Assembly: GCF_025060895.1 (NCBI RefSeq)
Contig: NZ_JANZKV010000304.1
Coordinates: forward strand, 8,354-59,226
Direction: 5' to 3'
Source: Stieleria sedimenti
Lineage (GTDB): Bacteria; Planctomycetota; Planctomycetia; Pirellulales; Pirellulaceae
Length of the DNA stretch: 50,873 bases
Shown: positions 31,801 to 43,800 of the stretch, piece by piece
Position numbering within the stretch: the first letter of the stretch is position 1
Layout of the letters: every line of letters starts with the position of its first letter
Notes under the pieces: model-generated
What the model saw: only the letters and a program-made list of their open reading frames with translations
Told to the model about the DNA's origin: nothing
Database searches by the model: none
Translations under genes and position numbers: made by a program

Positions 31801-34800
31801 ATCGGCGTGACGACGTTGGAGTTGAACACTCCGCTGGGGTTTTGGTAACTGGAGAACGAAACGCCGTCTTCGTCATCACCGCTGATCACGATGCTGGTCG
31901 AAACGAATTCGATCGCCGCCGGTTCCACGGGACTTTCTTCGATCGCGTCGGCGATGGCCTGCAGGATCGAATCGACCGAAGTCGGATCGGCCGGTTGGAT
32001 CGCGTAGTGGTCCTCGTCGAAGCGTCCGTTCAGGTCAAACTCCAGCGTCGCGGTCCGGACACCGGTGTTGATCGTGATCGTATCGCCGTCGCGGGTGGTC
32101 GGGTCCACGGTCGCGATGTTGACATTCACCGCCGTCGAACCGTTGACCGTGGTCACCGAGAACAGGGTGCCGGTGGTCGAAACACCCGTCAACGCGTCAT
32201 CTCCATCGGCTCCCACCGACGATTGGCCGTCAAGGTCGGCGTCGATGGTCGTTCCCAGGTACAACCCATCGGTCACCACGTGGCGAGCCCCATCGTTGAC
32301 CAATCGGGTCGGGTAGCGTCCGGGAATGTTGAGGACGGGGTCGGGTGCATCACCGAAATCCAGTCCGACCGTGGGCATCAAGATCGTGAACTGTGTCGTG
32401 TTGTCCGGCCGGTTCGCTTCCAACGCGTTGCCTTGGATGTCGCGAATCGCTGGCAGGAAGTAGTTCGTCAGCGGTCCGTCGATCAGCACGCCGTTTTCGA
32501 CGAACAAGGTCGCACCGCCGCGGTCCTGTGCGGCCAGGGTCGTGACCACGCCGTCGGGTCCTCGGTTGACCGAGTTGATCGCCGAAAGAATCGCTTGCTT
32601 GATGTCGAACGGGCTATCGGCCGGCGAGATGCTGATCGGGATCGCACCACCGGGGACGCCGGTCAAAATCAGCGACGGAGCGGCGGTCACGTCGACGACG
32701 GTGCCGGGCAGGTCGCGGAGGGCGACGCGGGGAGCCGGCGGGCTGACCGTGTTGTCGAATTCCAGCGCGGCACTCAGGTTCAATCCACGCGGATTGTTCG
32801 TGATCGCGGCGGCCAGGCTCTGCGAAACCGCGAGCTGGGTCGAACCGGGTTCAAACGGTACCGGCACGTTGCTGCCGGTCACGCCGCCGCCGTTGTTGAC
32901 CGATTCGAATTCGTAGGTCACCGACAGGGTACCCTGGGTGACGGTGACCCGCTCGCCATCGCTGACGATCCCACGCCGGCTGGTCAGTGACGTGTTGGTC
33001 ACGTCCACGCGGGAAGTGGGAATCAACCCCAACGAGATCGTGCCACCGCCCTGGTTGGTGGCCGTCAATCCGACGGTGGATCCGTTGATCGCATTGACGA
33101 CCGAGGTGGCAACGGTGTCTTGATCATCAAACCGCGAGAACAGGATTCGAACCGCGTTCGGATTGTTCAAGATGTTGTTGGAATCGAATTCGAAATTGAT
33201 CGGCGTGCCGGCGTTGTCCAGGATCGTGAAGCTGTCACCATCAGTGGGCGCGGTGAACGGAACCGAGATCAACAGCGGTCCAAAGATCTGCAGCGTTGAA
33301 GGCCCGGTCACGTCCGGTGATCCGATGACTTCCAGGCTGGTGCCGGAGACCGACAACAGCAACCCGGGCTGTCCCCCGATCTTGAGGATGCCGCCATTGA
33401 TCGGATTGACGTCGTTGGCCGACAAGCCCGGAATCGAACGGGCCTGGATCTCGCCGGCCGCGATCGCGGCCAACTCGTTGCCGGTGGTCAAGCGGTCAAT
33501 ATTGATCGGGATGTGGTTCTGGTCGGAAACACCATCGTTGATGATGTTGCCGTTTGCATCTCGCTCGTCGGTGCGGTTGACCTCAAAGGTGACCGTCGCA
33601 CTGCCGTCGTTGGGCGTGAAGGTGATCAAATCGCCGTCGGCCGGTGTTCGACTGACTCCGACCGGACGCAACTGACCTGACGGAACGGTGGCCGAACCGC
33701 TGGCGGGCAAGTCCAGATACACGGTGGTTCCGATGATCGTCGGGGTCAATTCCAAGGCCGAGCTCAGAATTGCATTCTGAATGGCATTGGCGACCGCGTT
33801 GGCACCGAGCGGCACCGTCGGCGGACCCGGCAGCGGGTCGATACTGATGCCGATGAAACCCGGTGCCGGCGTCGGACGGGTGGCGTCGACAAACTGGAAT
33901 CCCTGCACAAACGTGCCGTTACTGATCTCAAACGTTTCACCTGCTTGCACGCCGCCGACATCGGCTCCCGCCGAGGGGACTTGCAATCCGAGCGTCCGCG
34001 GTGCGGTCACCAATCCGCTGGTCGCAACATCGACCCGCGTGTTCGGTTCCGAACCGATGATGACCCGTGGACCGTCCACCCGCACATCGACATTCAGGTT
34101 CGCTGATTGGGTCGCAATCGCCGCGGCGATGTTTGTGGCGATGGTGTTCCGGAACACATCCAGTTCAGCCGAATCGGAGGGAGTCGGCGTGGTCGGCAGC
34201 GTGACCGGAATGCTGCTCGGCAACGACGTGCCGTCCAGGTCGAATTCGAAGACGACGACCGGGTTCACACCGTCGTTGATGGTGAAGACACCGCCGTCGA
34301 TCAGTCCGCCCTGATTGGTCCCCTCGATCGGCACCTCGACCGTCAAGGCCTCGGGCATCTGGATCACGAATCCGGATTCGAACTCGAACACCACCTTGCC
34401 GCCGTTGCTGTCGGTGATTTCGATTTGGTCCCCATCATTGATCTGGTCGGCAGTCGGGGCAATTAGAACCGTGCGGTCCCGATTGTTCATCTCGATCCGG
34501 TACGCCCGATCGTCGTTCCAGATCCCCGCCAACGGCGTCAACGTGATGGTCTTCTTCGTTTCGTCATAGTTGAACGTGTAGTCGATGCCTTCGGTCAACA
34601 GACGATCGTCTTCGAACAGCGTGACGTTCGCACCGCGGTCACGGATGCCCGGGATTTCGGCGACGACAATCGTGCTGTTGTCGATACCCGAACCGGCGAA
34701 CGGGTCGGAGGAATCGCCGGAGTCACGGAGTTGGATTCGGAATTGTTCATAGACGCCGCCATCGAGGTTGATGAAGCTGACGTTGGGGTCGGTGTCGATG

Positions 34801-37800
34801 CCTTCGGCGTCGTTGTCGCGAGGTGCTTCGGCGATCGCAATCGGTCCGACCAGGTCGGCCAATTCGACCGAACCGCGATCACCAAAGATCGACGAGCCTT
34901 GACCGGTGTTGGGATACAGCGGGTTGTCGGCTCGTTTGACCCCGGTGACGTCGCGTCGGGGTGCCAGCACGTTGCTGATCGGCAACCCGATCGATTCACG
35001 CAGACTGGACAACGCACTTCGTTCACGCAGCGAATCGACGTTGCTGTCGATGACCGAGGAGAACGGTGCGGGCAGGAAGTTGTCGCCGCCCGGATTGACC
35101 AGGGTCACCGCGTCGTCGACGTTGGTCAGGTTGAAATCGTCCGTTCCGCCGTTGACGTTGCTGGGCCCTTTGTTGGCATCGGTGGTGTGCCCGACGATGA
35201 CCAACGGTGCATCGGTAAAGACGGGGGCTTCCGGTTCGTCGTGTTGGAACACGCTGCCGACGACCACGACTTCCATCGGTTTGACCTGTTGGTCGCCCCC
35301 GACGGTGCTAAATCCGGGGCTGTGTGTTTCTTCCACGACCACGCTTTCGTGCAAGTTGAGCAGCACGTTGTTCAAGATCGCGGGACTGGCACCGGCGGTC
35401 ACCATGATCCCGGTTTCGTTGATCACCTGATCGATGTCGAATCCGGGTGCCGGATCGAGTCGCAGACCGGCGGCGAGCGCCTCGGGGCTGAGTTCGATCT
35501 TGGCGGCGTTTTCGACGAACACAAAATTTTCCGTGGTTCCGCTGCCGGCCGTCGTTCGGCGGTCGTGACCGTAACCGATCGTGTCTTGATTCAAGACGAT
35601 CGTGCTGTGGAAGTCGTGATCGACGGTATTGCCGATGCCGTCGCGGTGGGTCATCAGCACGCCGTTTTCGAGCCCGCGTCGGGTCGTGTTGACGATGCCT
35701 TGGTTGTCGCTCTCGTAACCGCCCAATGCGGTCGCACGAACACGTGCGATCGGTCCCGGGACTGCCGTGTGGTCATTGTTGGGCAACGGGTGCGCATTGA
35801 GCCCGTAATTGACTCGTGCGTTGCCCACCCGTGGTTCGATCGCGTCGCTGATCGCCCGCATGATGTCCGGCAAAAAGTCTTCGGCCTGGTTCGCATCGCC
35901 GACCTGGATCGCAACGTTGCCTGGTTGCGCAGCGGCGCCCAGCGGAACAAACTCAAAGGTCCGTGCATTGGTGACCCCACCGACGATGAAGTTCGCCGGC
36001 AGGTCGGCAACCTGAGTGATCACAAACGTGGTCCCGATCACATCCGAACCGACCATCCCGGTCGCACGACCGGTGTCGGCACTGATCACGTGCGTCCGCG
36101 GTGCGTACGTTTCCAGGTTGATCGTGTAGTCGCCCAGATCCGCCGTGGCACCGGTGCGACCGGAGATGGCGTTGGGATCGAAGTTCAGATTGCTGTCGGC
36201 GCTGACCGCGACGTAGTAAACACCCTTCTTGGGTGCGAAGAAGTCGACGAAGGGGTCGCGTGAATTGACGACATCTTGAACCAGTCCGCCGGCCAAACCG
36301 GTCGAGGCGGGATCCAGGTGGTCCGGCGCGGTCGCGGTCAGGCTGATCACCGACGCGTTGCCGCCTCCGCCATCAAACGATTGACGTTCACCCAACTCAT
36401 TGAAAATCTGGATGGCCGTGTTGGCACCGCCGGCGACGGTGTCGATGTCGACAACGAGACGATCGCCGAGGCCCAGGTTGACGCGGTAGAAGTCGACGTC
36501 GCCGCCAGGTCCCAGCGGCCCGACGTTGTCGCCCAGCGTCGCGGTGCTGGTGTAGACATTGCGATGGCTCGGTCCGACCTTGGTGTCGATCGCATCAGCC
36601 ATGACGTCGTTGGATTCGTCATTGGCCTGCGGGAACTGACTCTCCAATCCGTCGGATCCGTAAATCGTGTTGTTGACGATTCGGGCAAAGGGTTGAACCG
36701 ATTCGGCGACCGGTGCCTGCGTGGTTGTGAACGCGTTTTGGCTTCCCCGGAAGTAAACCTCGCTCGCCCCCTGCAGGTAAACCGCCGCGCTGTCGAAGCT
36801 CATCGGCGTTTGCTGCAAGAACTCGAACGCCCGGTTGCGACGGTACGGAGACGGTCCGATCGTCGGCGTGACCAACTCGACCAATCCGTTGGTCACCAGG
36901 ATGCTGCCCTGGATCGATTGCATGATTGATGTGGCCAACTCGATCGACGAATAAGAAACCCGATCGATCGCGTTGGTGCGGTTGTAACCCGAGGCGGTGT
37001 CTTCGCGATAATAGATCGGCACGTGGCCGTCGCGGACACCGTTACCGCCTTGGGTTCCCGAACCGGTCGGTCCGCCGATGCCATCGATTTCCTCGAATTC
37101 AAACGTCACTCGGGTGCCGCCGGCATCGATGGTCAGCAAGGCGCCTTCGAGAATCGTTCGGTTGCCCGCTCCGGCGATGTTCGGGTCCAACGCGGCCAAT
37201 TCGATCATGTCGAAGACGTCCAACACGAACGGTGCGGATTCGCCATCGACTTTGACACCGGAGTAACCCGCCTGATCGATGGTATTGTTGGACACCACGA
37301 TCCCCGGCGCCAAACCGCCGAGCACCGAATCATTCAAGATCGGCAGATTGCGTACGTAACCCGGATAGGCATTTCCAACCGGCGGGTATTGCAGGAACGG
37401 ATGGTTGCCGTCGATCAACGGCAGGAAGGTCGGGGTCCCGAAGGAGAAATCGTTATCGCGGACGTCTTCCGGATCGATGTCGCGGACGCCCGGTTCGGCC
37501 CAAACGCCGATCGCACGGACATCGCTGATCTTGTTCGAATCAATGATCACTTGACCCTGGGTCCGGACATAGTTCGAGTCGCCGAACCCGTTATGCAGGA
37601 TCGCGGGCAACAGCAGATGGCCGTCCGTATCTCGTGCCAATGACGTGCCCGACGGAGGGGCATCGGCGACCGAGTCGATCGCCACGAAACTGCCGCGGGC
37701 GCTGCCGGCCAGCGACAGACGACCATCGGTCAGCGTCTCGTTGTCTTGCCCGGCGGCCGAGGAAGCCTCGATGTCGATCCCGGTTTGCTGGGTGATCGCG

Positions 37801-40800
37801 GTGCGGATCGCCTGGGCGACTTGTGCCGGTGAATCGCCTACCCCGTACAACACCGGCGTGTTGCCGAATTGGACGCTGCCCGGCGTGGTGGTGAATTCAA
37901 ACGTCTGGATCGACGCGCCATCACCGAGGACAAACGTGTCGCCGTCGGAAATCTGGCTGCCGTCCGGAGCGACGATGGTGAACGATTGATTGTGACGGTC
38001 ATTGGTGTCGAAATCCTCGACCAGTCCCACGGTACCGAATCCGATCGAAGCCGCATACGGAGTGGCCGGGCGTGTTTCGAGTTGATACTCGCCCGCACCA
38101 CCGTTTCCGAAACCGGTGAATTCATCGGTGCCGCCCGGCGTGTTGAAGATCGTTTCACCGCGTTCGGCGAATCCAATAATAAAGTCATCCAAGAACAAGC
38201 CATCGTTCACGAGACTTTGACCCGAGACCGGTGTGTAGGTCACCTCGACGCGGATGCCCGTGTCGCCGGCAAAATCACCGATGTCTTCGCGGAATTGAAA
38301 CCAGGTGTCGTCGGCCTGCAAGTTGACGTTGCTGGCGATCACTCGACCGCCCGGGTTTTCGTTACTGAAAATCCGGATCTGGACGTCGTCGGAGTTGAGC
38401 GTCCCATCAATAAACGGATCGAAGCGATAATTGAAGTAGAACGTCGGCAGGTCAAAGTCGACGTAGCCGCTCAAATCGAAGGGCTGACTGGTGATCGTCG
38501 CCGGGGCGGTGTTGTTGAGTCGGTCGTAACGCAGCGTTTGGTTGCCGAACAGCCCTTGCGGCAACAGGTGGTCTTCCACCGAAACGTGCAAGCGGTAGTC
38601 GAGCGGGCCGAACAACGGATCGGTGTTAGCGGTCACAATCGCGCCGGTGTTGGCATCGACCGAAACACCCACCTGGGATTGAGCGATCGCAACGACGTAC
38701 GTCCCGGCCAACAGATTGGGTGTTCCGAACGCGGCGCTATCGAAGAACGGGTCGAGCACACTGTTACTGCCGCTTCGTCCGTCCAGGGTCGACGACAGGG
38801 TGTTGGAAAAGACCTGGATGTACCGCCCGGTCACCGGATCCTGGCGGAACAGATACATCGTCGTGTCCACACTGGTCGGATCGGGGACGAAGACGATGTT
38901 TTCAGAATCCGGGTCCAGATCGTTGACAAAGCTGTGTCCGTCATCGATGTCCAGGATCACGCGTGCGTTGTCGGTGTCCACCGTGAACTGGTACAGATCC
39001 GAACGATCGCCGCCGAGTGAACCGTTGATCGAAACGTGCGGGATCGAGGTGGACGTGTTGTCGGAACTGTTGAAGACGAAGTCACCGCCAATCTCGATGT
39101 TGTCATCGAGCGACCAGTTGAGCGCGTCGAGGTCGGCCGCACCAAATCCTCCGAACGCAAATCCGGGTGCGTCACCGCCGGCGACGAAGAACTCGCTGAA
39201 GACCTGGCTGAAGTTTTGCGCCGGCCCGCTGGTGCCGTCAAAGTGCCCGGGTTTGCCGTGGCCGAACATCCCGTCGCCGGCCAGTTCGAACTCGCTGGCG
39301 CCGATGTCCACGTTGGTGAAAAAGTCCGGAACGACCGGTCCGCCCGCGGTGCTGGGGCTTTCGCCGGCATCAAAACGTTGTTCCACGATCCGCCGCACCG
39401 AGTTGATCGGCTCGCGACGAACAAACTGGGACGACGTCAGCGCGACCGGCTCGACGCCGGCGCCGGTGACGGCGATGTAGTAGGTCCCTTCGGGCAACGT
39501 GACCGGACCGATCAACGGGTCGCCGGTCGAGATCGAACCGCGTGAGAGTTTTTCCGAACCGTCGTTTTCACCGTTCGGGCTGGTCAGGTCGTCCAGCACG
39601 TTGCTGTTGGTGCCGAACAGGACCAACCGCGGCTCGACGGCTTCGCTGAATTCTCCATCGGGATCGTAAAAGACGCTGATGTTGGTGTCGGGCCGGTTGA
39701 ATCCGGCGGCGTAGTCGATGTCAAAGATCATCGATCGAATCGCGGCGTCGATGTCGTCGTTGAGCAGGTCGATCTGGTAGAAGTCGACGTCTGCCGAAGA
39801 CGATAATTCACCGGCAACGCTGATCACGTTGTTGCGGTTCTGGACGATATTGCCGAGATACTGAGCGCGTTGCGAGGGAACTTCGGTACTGTTGGTCGTC
39901 GTGTCGATCAACACCGGCGGGCTGATTTGACCGTTGTCGGCGTTGAAGGGGTCTGCCACCTCGTTCTCGCTCGCTTCACCGAGCAGCGGGGAGGTTCCCA
40001 TCAGACCTTGGACGTGAACGCCGTGGTTGGCGTAACGGATGTCGGAGTAGCGCACCACGCTTCCCGGGAATTCCTGGTCTTCGCTCAATCGCACCTGGAA
40101 TCGATAGCCACCGCGGGTCAGTCCGCCCGAGGCATCATCGGGATTGATCGAGGCACTTCGCACGCGGAAGAAATACGTGCTCCGCGAGTTCGGGTTGGTC
40201 GGATTGCCGGTGAGGGTGAAGTGGATCCCGGCATCACGCGGGTTGGTGGTGTCGAAATCTTCGTAGACCCCGCCGACGCCGAAGTTACTGAACTGTGGAT
40301 CACGGGCCTGAAGCGAGGTCGTGACACCCTCAAGACGCGGATCGAAGACTTCGACGTTGGAACCGTTGGCGATTTCATCGCCGCTGTCGTTGCTGCGGGC
40401 CAGCACGTTTCCGTTGGCATCGAGCAGTTCGATCACCGAGTCGAGCGTGAAGCTGGTCTTGTCGATGTCGACCCAGATCTCCGTGCCCGGGCTGCCGGTG
40501 AAACTGTAGGTGTCGACGTCGTCGGGATTGCTGAGGAACCCTTCGACTTCGAAACCCAGTCGCAGCACTTCGTCACTGGCGGTCAGCGAGGTGGCCAGTT
40601 CACCGAGCACCTGGGCGTTTTGAACGCTGCCGTTCAATCCGGGGGCGACTTCGGTGGCCAGTTCCAATTCCGGAATCACATCGACGTTGCGGTCGTTGCT
40701 CCACTGGTCCAGCAAGATGCTCCGCCAATCGTTGGCTTCGGGGCGTGAATTCGATTTGTCGCCGTTGTTGTCGGTGAACTGGGTGCCTTCGGGGGTCAAT

Positions 40801-43800
40801 CCGGCACCGACCGTGTCGTCGCGAAAACTGGTCAAGACGACGGGGGAATCCGGCAGACCGAGGATCGAAATCGAGCCGCCGATTCGATCGATCGCGTCGT
40901 TGGGCGTTCCCGAAGCGGTCAACCCCGTCCCGATCGTCGCGCTGTTGGGCGTGCCTTGACCGCTACTCAGTTCGGTCAGCAGCGGGTTGTCCTGGTCGCC
41001 GAGTTTGACGACCAGACTTTCGTCGGGCCGGCTGCGAAGTTTCAGCCCGCCGCCGGAGTGAATGTTGTCAACGATGATCGAATCAAAGACGAGGTGAACG
41101 ATGTCGGTATCGTCCCAAACGCTTTCGGTGGCCAAGGTGCCGCCACGGATTTCCATTCCGGTGATTTGGTCCAGTCCGGGCAGATCGTTGTCGTCGTAAC
41201 GGTTGAACCGAACCATCGGCCCGAAGTTGTCGTCCAGCTCGCTGATGCGGTTGATCGCCCCGGTCTCGCGTCCGGTATCGATCACCCGATCGCCGGTCAG
41301 CGAATCCACATCGATATCGATGATCGACCCGTCGTTGTCGATGAAGGTATTGCCGACGATCACCGGCTGGCTGCCACGGATGAAAATCGTCGAGGGGGCG
41401 ACCGCGAGTCGACCGAAACGGCCCAGCGGTCCGGCACCGTCTTGGCCACTGTCGTTGAACTCGAATCGGCTGTTGGTGATCCGTCCGTCCGCTTGTTGCA
41501 ATTGCAGCGGGACGAAGCCGATCGTCTCACCGCCTTCGATCAAGCTGATGCCACCGGCGTAAGAGATCACGCCGTTGTCGATGCTGATCGAGGAGGTCGG
41601 TCCGGCGTAAATCCCCGCCCAGTCGCCGTGGCTGGGAGCTTGGAAAACGGGCGAGCCGTCATCGTTGTTGGTGTCGAAGGTACCGCCGGCGCCGAATCGG
41701 TCGTCGCGAATACTGGTCATCACAATCGGATTGCTGCCGTCACCCTCGGCCAGCATCACGGCGCCGGGTTGCAGTTCGATCCGTGCACCACTGAGTTTCA
41801 TCACGATGCCCGGATCCATCACCAACGAACCGTCCAGACGGCCACGCGTTCCGGTTCGGTTCAAATCCAAGGTGACCAGACCCGGCGTGCCGGAATCGAG
41901 TGCCAAGTCATCGATGAATGACGCCGAGCTGGCGCCCAGATCCGCGACCAGGCGGAATTCTGGATTGGCCGACGCTTCGGCGCGGTACAGGCGTCGCGAC
42001 ACATAATCGTTGCCGCGACTGATCAACGGCAACGCCGTCAATTCCACGCTGCTGTCGTCGTCGCTGACGGTAAAACTGAATTGATCGGCGCTGGCCAGCG
42101 ATTCGAATCCGTCATCGTCGACGAACGTCATCTTGTACAGGTAGGTGCCTGCCGCCAGCGACCCGCCCGGCAGCTCACGGGCCGAGACGAGCGACAGTGA
42201 CGGTGCAAACCCGTCGGTGATCGATCCACCGGGCTTGCTGGCGATGACCAGATTTTCCGGCAATACGTGCACCACGTCGATGTCATCGAATCGTCCCGAA
42301 ACGGTCATCTCGCGGGGTGTTTGCGTCGCGGTCGTCGGGACCCTGACGAACAAACCGTTGACCGTGTTTTCCACCAACAGGTTGTCGTAGATCTCCGGCC
42401 CGATCCGATCGTAATCGGCGGTGAACTCACCGGCCTGTTGGAACCGCGGTGCCTGATAAGACGTTTCTTCGAAACTGTCCGGCGATGCACTGATGGCCGA
42501 ATCGGCGCTGAAGGTGATCTCGTTGAACGTGATCGTCGGCCGCAGGTTGATCACCAGAATCGGGTTGACCAACTGTTGCACCGAATCGATCAACACGTTG
42601 CTGCTGCCGCCATACCGGATCTCGGCGTGATTGACGCGTTGCAGGAAGATCCCTTCGTCTTCCAGATCGCGGCGGCCTTCGAACTGGTCCAAATCGCGAC
42701 GGAAAATCAATCCGCCCCAGTCACCGGCCTTCGACGTCGGGCTGTCCCCGGCGGCAGCGGCATCGGCCATCCGATCTCGGATGCTGGTGAAGATCACGCT
42801 GCCGTCATCGTAACCTTCCAGCCCCGCATCGACATCGCTGATCAGCGTCGTCGAAACCGGATCGCCTTCCAAACTCAATCCGACCAACCGCGGTGCACCG
42901 AGCACCTGCAGTGCGCCGCCGCTGCGGTCGACCTGTAAGGTGCTGCTGCCGACGTTGATGTACGAACCGCGGAGTTTCAAGATTGCCCCGGCGTCGATCA
43001 TCGTCGTGACACCGCGGGGGACGTCCATCGTACGGCCGTCCTCGAGCGATCGGCCGCCGACATCGGTCAGACCGATCTTGTAGCTGAAGTTATCGACTTC
43101 GGTTTCCACCAGACCGTCCAGACCGCCGTTGCCGACGATGCGAACGATGTCGCCTTCGATTGCCGAACCAAACGCGTTGGCGACGTCCGGATTGGCGATG
43201 TTATTGAACGGATTTTCCAAGCTGCCGTCGGCGTTCGGTCCGGCGGTCTTGTCGACGAAGATGTTGCGGCCGATCGCGACTGCAGCGCGGAATCCGTTGG
43301 ACAACGCGATCCGACGCTCGCCGGTGAATTCCAATCCGGTGCCGACACGCACGACCGAAACGCCCGTCTCGTTCTGGCGGAAATTGATCGCCGAGGCCAG
43401 CGCCGAGGCTAAGTTGCCGCCGGGCGTCGGGAAGCCGCCGGTGCCGTCGCTGTAGAAGACCGGGACATTGCCGGGAATCGGTTGACCGCCGCTGGGGACA
43501 AATTGATAGGTCCGAACGATACCGGTACCGGACACGATCGTGATCGTTTGACCGGGGACCACCGCGTCGCCGTCATCGGTAAAGTTGAGGATCCGGTTCT
43601 CGGGCCGCGTTTGGAACCAGAAGTTGTTCGCGCCGCCGGGCTTCCCATCGCCGTCACCGTCCAAGGGCGTGCCGGGAACTCCGACGCGGCTGCTGTCTTT
43701 GTCGCGGATCACGTCCACTTCGTCGACTAACGGCTCGAATTTCAAGTGCAGTTCGTACGCGCCCTGGGTGCGGCCGCCATAACCGCTGCCGGGGATCGTC

